Positions 8,962 through 17,522 of a stretch of 64,000 bases of DNA are shown piece by piece (the first letter of the stretch is position 1; the number at the start of each line of letters is the position of its first letter). The translations under genes were made by a program, and so were the position numbers. The notes below the pieces were generated by a model. The model was not told the origin of the DNA, made no database searches, and saw nothing but the letters and a program-made list of their open reading frames with translations. The stretch lies in the NCBI RefSeq assembly GCF_050871315.1, contig NZ_JBJLRE010000006.1. The stretch is one strand, 5' to 3'. This DNA comes from Kineococcus gynurae. GTDB taxonomy: Bacteria; Actinomycetota; Actinomycetes; Actinomycetales; Kineococcaceae.

Positions 8962-9288
8962 TCAGGACTCGGCCCCCGTGCCGAAGCGCTCGACGAGCTT
9001 CTCGATCTGGTGGGCGCCGAGCCCCCGGACCCGACGGGACTCCGAGATGCCGATCTCGTCCATGATCTGCCGCGCCCGGACCTTGCCGACGTTGGGCAGG
9101 GACTCCAGCAGCGCCGACACCTTCATCTTGCCCAGCACCTCGTTGGCCTGCCCCTCCTTGATGACCTGCTCGAGGCTGCCGCCGCCGTACTTGAGGCGGT
9201 TCTTCACCTCCGCACGCTCCCGACGGGCCGCGGCCGCCTTCTCCAGAGCGGCAGCGCGCTGTTCGGCGGTCAGGGTCGGCAGGGCCAC
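8962..9288 (-). CDS. mihF: Integration host factor, actinobacterial type
   Basis: Protein of 108 residues, a nucleoid-associated DNA-binding protein unrelated to enterobacterial IHF. The family core is visible: ALEKAAAARRERAEVKNRLK, LLESLPNVGKVRARQIMDEI with an H2TH-like helix, and ESRRVRGLGAHQIEKLVERF. GTG 9288 is preceded by GAGGTGG. It opens the operon, as in other Actinobacteria where mihF precedes gmk. A promoter lies 44-72 bases upstream. Confidence 0.97.
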   Translation of the reverse strand: MALPTLTAEQRAAALEKAAAARRERAEVKNRLKYGGGSLEQVIKEGQANEVLGKMKVSALLESLPNVGKVRARQIMDEIGISESRRVRGLGAHQIEKLVERFGTGAES

Positions 9289-9331
9289 GGTTCCACCTCG
9301 GGGTCAACCATCTGGTCAGGGGCGTCGCCGC

Positions 9332-9360
9332 AACCTAGCGAGCGGGGCGGGCAGGGGCAA
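9332..9360 (-). promoter_or_regulatory. Candidate housekeeping promoter for mihF-gmk-rpoZ-coaBC-metK-priA
   Basis: On the minus strand, TTGCCC (9355-9360) and TAGGTT (9332-9337) are separated by exactly 17 bases. The -10 fits the TAnnnT pattern common in Actinobacteria and the -35 keeps TTG. A transcript would start near 9325 and have a short leader before mihF. Confidence 0.5.
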
Positions 9361-9488
9361 CGCCGGTCCCCGGGTCGACCACCGGTCCCCGCCGGGGGGC
9401 CGCGGTCTCTCGCCGTGCGGATGATTCCGACGCTCCCTACGGTGGCTCTGCCGGATCCACCGGTGAAGACCGTCGAGAAGGAGCGGGT

Positions 9489-9665
9489 ATGTCCATCGGG
9501 GACAAGGCCAAGAACGTCGTCCAGAAGACCGTCGGCAAGGCCGAGGAGGCCGTCGGCCGCAAGACCGACGACCCGGAGCTCACCGCCCAGGGTCTGAAGG
9601 ACCAGTCGATGGGTGAGGCGCGGCAGAACGTCGAGAAGGCGAAGGACCAGATCAACCACAAGTGA
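9489..9665 (+). CDS. CsbD-like small stress protein
   Basis: Protein of 58 residues: it starts MSIGDKAKNVVQKTVGKAEE, goes through VGRKTDDPELTAQGLKDQ and ends QINHK. This is the pattern of the CsbD/YjbJ family, which in other bacteria is induced by general stress; the molecular function is unknown. The ATG is preceded by AAGGAG at five bases. The protein is hydrophilic, Lys/Glu-rich and probably helical or disordered. It stands alone between two minus-strand operons and ends in a strong bidirectional terminator. No clear promoter was recognised. Confidence 0.9.
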   Translation: MSIGDKAKNVVQKTVGKAEEAVGRKTDDPELTAQGLKDQSMGEARQNVEKAKDQINHK

Positions 9666-9679
9666 TCCGGTCCGGCGGG

Positions 9680-9708
9680 AAGGGCTGACCCCCTCGGGGT
9701 CAGCCCTT
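9680..9708. terminator. Bidirectional terminator between csbD-like gene and kinase-like gene
   Basis: A perfect 13-bp stem (9680-9692 with 9696-9708) has a three-base loop. It overlaps the stop codon of the convergent gene (9700-9702), so it can serve both strands. Confidence 0.8.
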
Positions 9709-10392
9709 CGTCGTCGTGGGGGGTTCCGCGACGAGCAGCTCACCGGCCGGGGGCGTCGGCAGACCGACCCCGGCGAGCACGAGGATCGCCCGTTCCCAGG
9801 GCCGCTGCTCGGCCAGGAACGGGATCTCCTCGGCCTGCCACTCGTGCCAGAACCGGGTCGCCTCGTCGCGGTCGCCGTTGTCCCCGGCCGCCACGTCGCG
9901 CTCGATGCCGGCGTGCTCGGCCGCCCGGGCGTCCGACTGCACCCACAGCACCGCGTCGACGAGGTCGGCGAGTTCTCGACGCCCCGACCCGACCCCCTCG
10001 AGGAACACCCACCGCGTCCCCGCCGGGACGCCGATCGACCCGCCCCGCCAGCGCGCCGACCAGGCCGGGGGGCGGTAGGCCACCGCCCGACCGGCGCGGG
10101 CCGGGCGGAGGACCCCTTCGACCAGCAGGTCGGTCCAGTCGAAGAACGAGTGGTGCCAGGCCACGTCGTCGGTGGAGACGACGGTCGCCGTCGTCGTCGC
10201 CCCCGCCGCCGCGGCGAGCCGGCGGGCCACCGTGGACTTGCCGCTGCCCCCGCGACCGTCGACCGCCACGACCCGCGGACGCCCCGGCGGCGGGGTTCCG
10301 AGCCGGTCCAGGACGTCGGCGACGGGCACGACCCGGAACGGCCCGGCCTCGGGTTCCCCGGCGTACAGCGTGATCGGTTCGTGCTCGCTCAT
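9700..10392 (-). CDS. P-loop kinase-like protein (uridine kinase family)
   Basis: Protein of 230 residues with a Walker A motif VDGRGGSGKSTVARRLA (about residues 44-60). STDDVAWHHSFFDW follows, matching the substrate-binding part of uridine-kinase-like P-loop enzymes, and RWVFLEGVGSGRREL resembles the second strand region. The substrate cannot be told from sequence. ATG 10392 overlaps the stop of the ABC ATPase gene (ATGA), so it is the last gene of the peptide importer operon. The functional reason is not known; it may only be transcriptionally linked. Confidence 0.75.
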   Translation of the reverse strand: MSEHEPITLYAGEPEAGPFRVVPVADVLDRLGTPPPGRPRVVAVDGRGGSGKSTVARRLAAAAGATTTATVVSTDDVAWHHSFFDWTDLLVEGVLRPARAGRAVAYRPPAWSARWRGGSIGVPAGTRWVFLEGVGSGRRELADLVDAVLWVQSDARAAEHAGIERDVAAGDNGDRDEATRFWHEWQAEEIPFLAEQRPWERAILVLAGVGLPTPPAGELLVAEPPTTTKG

Positions 10393-11438
10393 CCGCCCAC
10401 CCCCACCGGTCCGGCCCCCGCCCCGCCGGGGGTCAGCCGCCCCTCGGCGATCTCCTCGGCCCAGTGGCAGGCCACCCGGCGGTCGGGGTCGTGGCGCGGC
10501 AGCACCCGCAGCTGCGGTCGTTCGTCGGCGCACCGCGTCGGCTGCACCCACGGGCACCGGGTGCGGAACCGGCAACCCGAGGGCGGGTCGGCGGGGCTCG
10601 GCAGGTCCCCCGCGAGCAGGATGCGCTCCCGGCCGGCCTCGGCGACGGGGTCGGGGACGGGGGCCGCCGAGAGGAGCGCCCGGGTGTAGGGGTGCAGCGG
10701 GTCGGCGTACAGCGTCTCGCTCGGCCCCTCCTCGACCAGCCCGCCCAGGTACATGACGCCGACCGTGGTCGAGAGGTGCTTCACCACCGCCAGGTCGTGG
10801 GCGATGACGAGGTAGGTCAGCCCGAGGTCGCGCTGCAGCTCCTCCAGCAGCACCAGCACCTGGGCCTGCACCGAGACGTCGAGCGCGCTGACCGGCTCGT
10901 CGGCCACCAGCAGGTCCGGGTCGAGGACCAACGCCCGGGCGATCCCGACGCGTTGGCGCTGACCTCCGGAGAACTCGTGCGGGTAGCGCGACCCGGCCGA
11001 CGTCGGCAGCCCGACCCGGTCGAGCAGGTCCCGCACCCGGCGCCGGTGCTCGCCCGCCCCGCCCGGGACCCGGTGCACGGCCAGCGGTTCCAGCAGCGCG
11101 CTCTCCACGCTCTGCCGGGGGTCGAGGCTCGCGAGCGGGTCCTGGAACACCATCTGCATGCGCCGCCGGGTGGTGCGCAGCTCCTCGGCGCCGAGGGCGA
11201 GGACGTCGGTGCCGTCGAGGTGCACGCTGCCCGCCGTCGGGTCGGTCAGTCGCAGCAGGGCCCGGCCCAGGGTCGACTTCCCGCACCCGGACTCCCCGAC
11301 CAACCCGTAGGTGGTCCCCCGGTGCACGTCGAGGTCGACCCCGTCGACGGCCTTCACCGCCCCCACCGTCCGGCGGAGGATGCCGCTGCGGATGGGGTAG
11401 TGCACCTCCAGCCCGCGCACCTGCAGGAGCGCGCTCAC
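10389..11438 (-). CDS. Peptide ABC transporter ATP-binding protein (DppF/OppF type)
   Basis: Protein of 349 residues, one of two cytoplasmic ATPases of the peptide importer. Walker A is GESGCGKSTLGR, the signature is FSGGQRQRVGIARAL and Walker B is LLVADEP. The C-terminal oligopeptide/dipeptide extension keeps the Cys pattern (GCRFRTRCP, then RC) typical of this subfamily. Its start overlaps the preceding ATPase gene (GTGA). Confidence 0.95.
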   Translation of the reverse strand: MSALLQVRGLEVHYPIRSGILRRTVGAVKAVDGVDLDVHRGTTYGLVGESGCGKSTLGRALLRLTDPTAGSVHLDGTDVLALGAEELRTTRRRMQMVFQDPLASLDPRQSVESALLEPLAVHRVPGGAGEHRRRVRDLLDRVGLPTSAGSRYPHEFSGGQRQRVGIARALVLDPDLLVADEPVSALDVSVQAQVLVLLEELQRDLGLTYLVIAHDLAVVKHLSTTVGVMYLGGLVEEGPSETLYADPLHPYTRALLSAAPVPDPVAEAGRERILLAGDLPSPADPPSGCRFRTRCPWVQPTRCADERPQLRVLPRHDPDRRVACHWAEEIAEGRLTPGGAGAGPVGVGG

Positions 11439-12457
11439 GAGGCCACCCCCGTCCGGGTCGGCGCCGGGTGGACGCAGCGCGCCGGGTGCGCCTCGCCGTT
11501 CCCCGGACCCACCGTGTCACCGCCCACCGCGATCAGGGGGAGGTCGGGTCGGGCGCAGGCGTCGTCGGCGTGGTCGCAGCGGGGGGCGAACGCGCACCCC
11601 TGCGCCCAGGGCAGCAGGTCGCGCACCGAGCCCCGCACCGGGTGCAGCGGGGTCCCGCGCGGGGAGTCGACCCGGGGCACCGCCGCGAGCAGACCCTCGG
11701 TGTAGCGGTGGCGCGGACGGGCGAACAGGGCTCCGCGGTCGGCACTCTCCACCACCCGACCCGCGTAGAGCACGCTGACCCGGTCGCAGGTCCCGGCCAC
11801 GACGCCGAGGTCGTGGGTGATCAGCACCATCGCCGTGCCGGACTCCCGGACGAGCGTCGTGAGCAGGTCGAGCACCTGCGCCTGGATGGTGACGTCGAGG
11901 GCGGTGGTCGGCTCGTCGGCGATGATCAGCCGCGGCGAGCAGGCGAGGGCGATCGCGATCAGCACCCGTTGGCGCATCCCGCCCGAGAGCTGGTGCGGGT
12001 ACTCCCCCAGTCGTCGTCGGGGGTCCGGGATGCCGACCCGACCGAGCAGGTCCAGCGCCTCGCGCTGCCGCGCCGAGCGGGACAGGTCGGTGTGCTCGGC
12101 CAGCACCTCGGTGAGCTGCCGGCCCAGGGTCAGGACCGGGTTGAGCGAGGTCATCGGGTCCTGGAACACCATGGCGAGGTCCTTGCCCCGCCGACGGGCC
12201 AGCCGCCGGTCGCTCTCCTGCAGCAGGTCCGAGCCCTCGAACAGCACCTTGCCGGTGACCCGGGTCCCCCTCCCGCGGGGCAGCAGACCCATGACCGCCA
12301 ACGACGTCACCGACTTCCCGCAGCCGGACTCGCCGACGAGTCCCACCACCTCGCCGGCCGCGACGTCGAAACTCACGCCGTCGACCGCCCGCACCGGGGC
12401 GGCGCCCTTGCGGGTGAAGGTGACGGCCAGGTCCTCGACCTGCAGCAGCGGGCTCAT
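11435..12457 (-). CDS. Peptide ABC transporter ATP-binding protein (DppD/OppD type)
   Basis: Protein of 340 residues. It has Walker A (GESGCGKSVTSLAVMGLL), signature LSGGMRQRVLIAIAL and Walker B LIIADEP. The C-terminal extension GCAFAPRCDHADDAC is seen in DppD/OppD proteins. ATG 12457 overlaps the stop of the permease gene before it (ATGA). Confidence 0.95.
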   Translation of the reverse strand: MSPLLQVEDLAVTFTRKGAAPVRAVDGVSFDVAAGEVVGLVGESGCGKSVTSLAVMGLLPRGRGTRVTGKVLFEGSDLLQESDRRLARRRGKDLAMVFQDPMTSLNPVLTLGRQLTEVLAEHTDLSRSARQREALDLLGRVGIPDPRRRLGEYPHQLSGGMRQRVLIAIALACSPRLIIADEPTTALDVTIQAQVLDLLTTLVRESGTAMVLITHDLGVVAGTCDRVSVLYAGRVVESADRGALFARPRHRYTEGLLAAVPRVDSPRGTPLHPVRGSVRDLLPWAQGCAFAPRCDHADDACARPDLPLIAVGGDTVGPGNGEAHPARCVHPAPTRTGVAS

Positions 12458-13380
12458 CGTCGGTTCCTCGGGTCGAGGGATTCGCGCAGCGCCTCGCCGA
12501 GCAGGGTGAAACCCAACGCGGTGACGGCGATGCAGAGCCCCGGGTAGACGGCCAGCATCGGAGCCTGGTCGAGACGGTCCTGGGCCCGCACGAGCATCCG
12601 ACCCCACTCCGCGACCGCCGGGTTGGGGTCGCCGAGGCCCAGGAAGCTCAGGGCCGCGACCTCGATGACCGCGGTCGCCAGCACCAGGGTCGCCTGCACC
12701 AGCACCGGACCGAGGGAGTTCGGCAGCATGTGCCCGACGACGATCCGGCTGCGGCGCAGACCGAGCGAGCGCAGCGCGACCACGTAGTCCTGCCCGCGCT
12801 GGGCGAGCAGCGAGGCCCGGAGCAGGCGCGCGAAGATCGGCACCTGGGCCGCGGCGATCGCCAGCATGATCGAGAACGAGCTGCGGGTGAGGACCGCCGC
12901 GATGCTCACCGCCAGCAGCAGGGCCGGGATCGAGAGCAGCACGTCGACGACCCGCATGACCAGGGTGTCGACCCAGCCACCGAGACCGCCGGCGAGGACA
13001 CCCAGCACGGCCCCCACGGCCAACCCGATGCCGGTCGAGACGACCCCGATGACCAGGGAGTTGCGGGCCCCGTAGAGCAGCTGGGTCAGCAGGTCGGAGC
13101 CGAAGGAGTCCAGACCGAGCGGGTGCTCGGCGCTCGGGCCGGGCACGTTGCCCGGGGTGACCTGGGCGAACCACTCCGACGTCGCCGGTCGGTAGGGCGC
13201 GAGGACCGGGGCGAGGATCGCCACCAGGACGAACAGGAGCACGATGACGGCGCCGACGATGCCCGCCGGGTTGCGCCGGAAGCGCCGCAGCGCCGAGCGC
13301 CAGGGCCCCGCCCCCGCCTCGCCGCGGGGGCTCTCGACCGCCTGGACCCCCTCGGGGGGCAGGGCGTCGAGCGCGCTCAC
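12454..13380 (-). CDS. Peptide ABC transporter permease (DppC/OppC type)
   Basis: Protein of 308 residues, an inner-membrane permease. It has an N-terminal cytoplasmic segment, a first helix at IVGAVIVLLFVLVAILAPVL and the OppC-type HPLGLDSFGSDLLTQLLYG. The EAA loop is YVVALRSLGLRRSRIVVGHML. It overlaps the upstream dppB-type gene by four bases and is coupled to the ATPase gene downstream. Confidence 0.95.
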   Translation of the reverse strand: MSALDALPPEGVQAVESPRGEAGAGPWRSALRRFRRNPAGIVGAVIVLLFVLVAILAPVLAPYRPATSEWFAQVTPGNVPGPSAEHPLGLDSFGSDLLTQLLYGARNSLVIGVVSTGIGLAVGAVLGVLAGGLGGWVDTLVMRVVDVLLSIPALLLAVSIAAVLTRSSFSIMLAIAAAQVPIFARLLRASLLAQRGQDYVVALRSLGLRRSRIVVGHMLPNSLGPVLVQATLVLATAVIEVAALSFLGLGDPNPAVAEWGRMLVRAQDRLDQAPMLAVYPGLCIAVTALGFTLLGEALRESLDPRNRR

Positions 13381-14381
13381 GAGACACGCACCCGGGGGTC
13401 GATGAACCCGTAGCTGACGTCGACGGCCAGGTTGACGAGGGCGTAGATCAGCGCGATGAACAGGATGAACCCCTGGAGGACCGGGTAGTCGAGCTGGGTG
13501 ACGGCGGTGAACAGGTAGTTCCCGATCCCGTTGATGGCGAACACGGTCTCGGTGAGCACGGCCCCCGACAGCAGCGCCCCGGCCTGCAGGCCGAGCGTCG
13601 TCGACACCGGCAGCAGCGCGTTGCGCAGGACGTGGCGACGGCTGATGAGGGCGCTGCGCAACCCCTTGGCCCGCGCGGTCCGGACGTGGTCCTCCTGCAG
13701 CACCTCCAGGACCGAGGCCCGGGTGATGCGCACGATGATGGCCAGCGGGATGGAGCCGAGGGCCAGCGCAGGCAGCACGAGGTGCTTCAGCGCGTCCCAG
13801 CTCGCGTCGAACTCCCCGGTCAGCAGACCGTCGAGGACGAAGAACCCGGTCACGTGCGTCGCGTCGATCCGCGCCCCCTGCCGGCCCGAGGTCGGGAACA
13901 ACCCGAGCTGGATGGCCAGCAGGTACTTGAGCAGCACGGCGAGGAAGAACACCGGGACCACCACCCCGAGCAGCGACCCGCCCACGGCCACGTTGTCGAA
14001 CCAGCCGCCGGCCCGGCGGGCCGCGAGGTACCCCAGCGGGATGCCCACGACCACGGCCAGCAGCAGCGCCGCGACGGCGAGCTCGACCGTCGCCGGGAAC
14101 CGGTCGCCGAAGGTGGCGAGCACGGGTTCCCCGGTCTGGATGGAGGCGCCGAAGTCGCCCCGCACCAACCGTCCGAGGTAGGTCAGGTACTGCTGCCAGA
14201 CCGGTTGGTCGAAACCGTAGGCCTTGGTGATGGCGGCGATGCCCGACGCGGTCGCCCGCTCGCCCAGGAGCGCGCGCGCCGGGTCCCCCGGCAGCGCGCG
14301 CACCCAGGCGAAGAGCAGGATCGAGAGCCCGAACAGCACCAGCACCAGCAGGGCCAGCCGCCGGACGACGAAGGTCAGCAC
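13377..14381 (-). CDS. Peptide ABC transporter permease (DppB/OppB type)
   Basis: Protein of 334 residues, an inner-membrane permease with the usual DppB start (FVVRRLALLVLVLFGLSILLF). LPGDPARALLGERA is the conserved periplasmic segment, and the EAA-type loop is VRTARAKGLRSALISRRHVL. About six helices are visible. It starts 25 bases after the binding-protein gene. Confidence 0.95.
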   Translation of the reverse strand: MLTFVVRRLALLVLVLFGLSILLFAWVRALPGDPARALLGERATASGIAAITKAYGFDQPVWQQYLTYLGRLVRGDFGASIQTGEPVLATFGDRFPATVELAVAALLLAVVVGIPLGYLAARRAGGWFDNVAVGGSLLGVVVPVFFLAVLLKYLLAIQLGLFPTSGRQGARIDATHVTGFFVLDGLLTGEFDASWDALKHLVLPALALGSIPLAIIVRITRASVLEVLQEDHVRTARAKGLRSALISRRHVLRNALLPVSTTLGLQAGALLSGAVLTETVFAINGIGNYLFTAVTQLDYPVLQGFILFIALIYALVNLAVDVSYGFIDPRVRVS

Positions 14382-14406
14382 GCGCTCGACCCCCCGACGC
14401 GTCGGC

Positions 14407-16083
14407 TCACTCGTCGGAGACGGTGACGGTGTTCCACACCTCGTCCTGGGTGGGGCTCGGCACGTACCCCTTGACCCCGGCGGCGAAACCCAGCGAGGGG
14501 ACCGGGCTCGCGACCGGAATCCCGGGCAGCAGCTGCATGATCTGCTCGTTGATCGCCTGGTAGGCGCTCACCTGCTCGGCCTGGCTGGTGACCTCGCGGG
14601 CGGCGGCCAGGGCGTCGAACAACCCCTGGTCGGTGAAACCCCACTCGTTGGTGGCCGCACCGAAGAACACCCCGACGAAGTTGTCCGGGTCGTTGTAGTC
14701 ACCGGTCCAGCCCAGCAGGTGGATCCCGTGGTCGGTCGTGCCCTGCACGGTGTCCAGGTAGTTGGGGCTCCACTGCTCCGAGACCGGGGTGACCGTGATA
14801 CCCACCGCTTCCAGCTGCGGGCGTACGGAGTTGTAGATGTCCTCCGGGGAGGGCATGTAGGGCCGCGAGACGCCGGTGGGCCAGTTGAACGTGAGCTGCA
14901 GGTTCGACTGCCCGGCCTCCGAGAGCAGCTGCCGGGCCCGGTCGGGGTCGTGGTCGTAGGTGGTGACCGCGTCGTTGTACCCGACCACGTTGCTCGGCAT
15001 GAACTGCGTCGCCGGCTGGGTCCCCTCGGGCAACGAGTTCGAGATGACCGCGTTCTTGTCGATCGCGTGGGCGATGGCCTGCCGGACGCGCGGGTCGGCC
15101 AGGGCGGGCTGGGCCTGGTTCATGCCGATGTAGAGGATGTTGAACGCCGGGCGTTCCAGGACCTGGAACCCGCCGTTCTTCAGGGTGGCGACGTCGTTCG
15201 GGGCGACGAGGTCGTAACCGTCGATGTCGCCGTTCTCCAGGGCCTGCCGCCGCGCGGTCCCGTCGTCGATGATACGGATGACGGCCGTGGCGACCTTGGC
15301 CTTCTCACCCCAGTAGTCGTCGTTGCGGACGAGCCGGACCTGCTGGCCGCGCTGCCACTCGTCGAACTTGAACGGCCCGGTCCCGACCGGGTTGGTCGTG
15401 GCGTAGGCGTTCTGCCGCGGGTCGGCGCCGTCGGCGCCGTTGCCGTTGCCCTCCTCGATCGCCTTGGTCTCCTGCATGGAGAACGCGGGCAGCGTGAGCG
15501 AGGCGAGGAAGCCGGCGAAGGGCCGCGTCAGGTTGACCGTGACGGTGCCGTCCGGGTTGGCCGTCGAGCCCGCGTAGAGCGGCTCCCCCAGCGCGTCGTC
15601 GTCGTTGACCGCGAACCCTCGGAAGATCGAGCGGTAGTAGTAGGCCAGGTTCTCGCCCTGGACGACCCCGCGGAAGTTGAACCAGCGCTCGAAGTTGGCG
15701 ACCACCGCGGCGGCGTCGAAGGGCTCGCCGTTGTGGAACGTCACCCCCTCCTGGAGGGTGAACGTGTAGCTCAGCCCGTCGGGGGCCGCGGTCCACTCCG
15801 TCGCGAGGGAGGGCGCGAGGTCGGTGCTGCCGGAGGCGTTGGAGATGAGGCCCTCGAAGATCTGGCGGCTGATGCGGAAGGTCTCCCCGTCGCTGGCCAG
15901 CGCCGGGTCGAGGGAGTCCGGGTCGGAGGACTGACCGAACACGAACGTGTCCGCGGCCGATCCCCCACCGCCGCCGCCCTGCTCGTCCCGCTCGCTGGCG
16001 ACGCAGCCGGAGACCCCGACCAGGGAGGCCGCGGCGAGCGTGGAGAGGGTGAAGGTGCGGCGGGTGGGACTCTGCTCGAGCAT
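14407..16083 (-). CDS. Peptide-binding lipoprotein of ABC importer (SBP family 5)
   Basis: Protein of 558 residues, the substrate-binding protein that feeds the peptide importer. The N-terminus has a Tat-like SPTRRTFTLSTLAA followed by a lipobox (VSGC). The family-5 core is clear: SLDPALASDGETFRISRQIF, LATEWTAAPDGLSYTFTLQEG and VNLTRPFAGFLASL. I chose ATG 16083, which has GAGGA upstream; an in-frame ATG at 16113 has no ribosome site and would add ten residues before the signal peptide. Peptides are the usual substrates, but nickel, heme or other ligands occur in this family. Confidence 0.9.
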   Translation of the reverse strand: MLEQSPTRRTFTLSTLAAASLVGVSGCVASERDEQGGGGGGSAADTFVFGQSSDPDSLDPALASDGETFRISRQIFEGLISNASGSTDLAPSLATEWTAAPDGLSYTFTLQEGVTFHNGEPFDAAAVVANFERWFNFRGVVQGENLAYYYRSIFRGFAVNDDDALGEPLYAGSTANPDGTVTVNLTRPFAGFLASLTLPAFSMQETKAIEEGNGNGADGADPRQNAYATTNPVGTGPFKFDEWQRGQQVRLVRNDDYWGEKAKVATAVIRIIDDGTARRQALENGDIDGYDLVAPNDVATLKNGGFQVLERPAFNILYIGMNQAQPALADPRVRQAIAHAIDKNAVISNSLPEGTQPATQFMPSNVVGYNDAVTTYDHDPDRARQLLSEAGQSNLQLTFNWPTGVSRPYMPSPEDIYNSVRPQLEAVGITVTPVSEQWSPNYLDTVQGTTDHGIHLLGWTGDYNDPDNFVGVFFGAATNEWGFTDQGLFDALAAAREVTSQAEQVSAYQAINEQIMQLLPGIPVASPVPSLGFAAGVKGYVPSPTQDEVWNTVTVSDE

Positions 16084-16128
16084 GGACGTCCTCGTCTTCC
16101 GGATCGACAACATCGGTCGGACGCGGTG

Positions 16129-16161
16129 ACGCTAGACGATGGCTGTGTGTTCACCAAACAC
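16129..16161 (-). promoter_or_regulatory. Candidate promoter and operator of the peptide importer operon
   Basis: On the minus strand, TTGGTG (16152-16157) and TAGCGT (16129-16134) lie 17 bases apart. An inverted repeat GTGTT-N5-AACAC (16147-16161) covers the -35 element, so a repressor could block the promoter. The regulator is unknown. Confidence 0.45.
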
Positions 16162-16294
16162 CGGCCCCGTTCGACACGAAGTCGTTACCAGGTCGGGATC
16201 CCGCGCGGATTGTCCGATCATGCCCGTCCGGGGCGGTCGTTCTGCGTCCGGCCGGGGTCGTCGGGGGCGCTCACCAGGTCATCCCCGGCGCCCC

Positions 16295-16323
16295 GGGAGC
16301 ACTGAGAGGGGTTCAGTGCTCCC
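16295..16323 (-). terminator. Terminator at end of pyr operon and oxidoreductase gene
   Basis: An 11-bp perfect stem (16295-16305 with 16313-16323) with a seven-base loop overlaps the stop codon of the oxidoreductase. It would end the long pyr transcript. Confidence 0.65.
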
Positions 16324-17518
16324 CGTTCAGGCGGAACGTCGGGACGAAACCGGGGTCGGTGAGGGCGGGGCGGTCGAAGGCGAAGGCCCCGATCGGGTGC
16401 TCGGTCCGCCCCTCCAGGCTGAGGTCGGCGGCGATCTGCCCGATGAGGCCGGCGAACTTGCCGGCGTGACCGGCACCGAGCAGCGCCAGCACCCGGGGGT
16501 GGCCCGGGACCCGGTCGATGACGAAGTCCCGGTCGGGGGTCATGTCGTAGACGCAGGTCTTGCTCAGCAGCTCCGGTCCGACCGCGTCCGGCAGGTGCCG
16601 TTCGAGGAACCTCCGCAGCAGCGCGGTCTCCGCCGGATCGGGGTCGTAGGAACGCTCCTCGGAGCGGATGAACCGCCCCGACATGTCCCGGGCGACCTTG
16701 ACGGCCGGCTCGCCGAACACCGGGAAGCCGTAGTGCACCCGGTCCTCCCCGGGCCCGCCCCCGCCGTGGAAGACGAACATGGGGAACCGGTCCGGGGCGA
16801 AACGCGCCAGGTGCGGGCCGGCGAAGTACCCGACCTGCTCCTGGCTCAGGGTCATCTCCCAGGGCAGGCCCAGGTCCTCCCGCAGGTGAGGTAACCAGCT
16901 GGCCACGGCCAGGACGACGTTCTCGGCCCGCACCGGACCGCGATCGGTCTCCAGGCGGACCCCGTCGGCCGTGGAGGCGAGGCCGGTGACGGTCGTCGAG
17001 GCCCGGAACTCCACGCCCCGGGCCCGGGCCAGCGCCACGTGGCCGGCGCCCGCCTTGCGGATGTCGAGGATCCCGCCCTCGGCCTGGAACAACCCGCGGA
17101 CGTCGTCGTCGATGCGCCACTGCGGGAACCGTCGGCGGATCTCGGCCGCGGTCAGCTCCTCGAACTCGTGCCCCTCGGCCCGCATGGCCGCCCGGTAGTT
17201 CGCGAGGGTCGTCTCCCCCGCCGTGCCGTCGGCGGCGAGGTCCAGGCCCCCGGTCACCGTCACCAGCGGCAGCCCGGTCTCCGCCTCGACCTCGGCCCAG
17301 GCGGCGTAGGCCGCCCGGGTCAGGGCGGCGTACTCCGGTGCGTGGTAGGCGTGCCGGATGATCCGCGAGTGGTCCTCCGACGCCCCGCGGCCGTGGCCGA
17401 GCTCGAACTGCTCGAGGACCAGGACGTCGTGGGCGCCCCGCCGCGACAACCAGTACGCCGCGGCGGTTCCGAGCGCCCCCGCCCCGACGACGACGTGCGT
17501 CCGGTGCTCGACGGTCAC
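16313..17518 (-). CDS. FAD-dependent oxidoreductase, monomeric sarcosine oxidase-like
   Basis: Protein of 401 residues. The N-terminal dinucleotide fold is VVVGAGALGTAAAYWLSRRG. GASEDHSRIIRHAYH corresponds to the HGS..R region of the MSOX/SolA family. KTCVYDMTPDRDFVIDRVPG contains the Cys that carries covalent FAD in monomeric sarcosine oxidase, and LLGAGHAGKFAGLIGQIAA is the C-terminal FAD segment. It should oxidise an N-methyl amino acid or a related secondary amine; the substrate is unknown. The start is GTG 17518, four bases after the pyrF stop, so it is read with the pyr operon although it has no obvious pyrimidine role. Confidence 0.88.
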   Translation of the reverse strand: MTVEHRTHVVVGAGALGTAAAYWLSRRGAHDVLVLEQFELGHGRGASEDHSRIIRHAYHAPEYAALTRAAYAAWAEVEAETGLPLVTVTGGLDLAADGTAGETTLANYRAAMRAEGHEFEELTAAEIRRRFPQWRIDDDVRGLFQAEGGILDIRKAGAGHVALARARGVEFRASTTVTGLASTADGVRLETDRGPVRAENVVLAVASWLPHLREDLGLPWEMTLSQEQVGYFAGPHLARFAPDRFPMFVFHGGGGPGEDRVHYGFPVFGEPAVKVARDMSGRFIRSEERSYDPDPAETALLRRFLERHLPDAVGPELLSKTCVYDMTPDRDFVIDRVPGHPRVLALLGAGHAGKFAGLIGQIAADLSLEGRTEHPIGAFAFDRPALTDPGFVPTFRLNGEH

Positions 17519-17522
17519 GGCC

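Noticed and set aside
16084..16113. Upstream ATG start for the peptide-binding lipoprotein
   Set aside because: No ribosome site, and it would put ten residues before a good Tat/lipoprotein signal.
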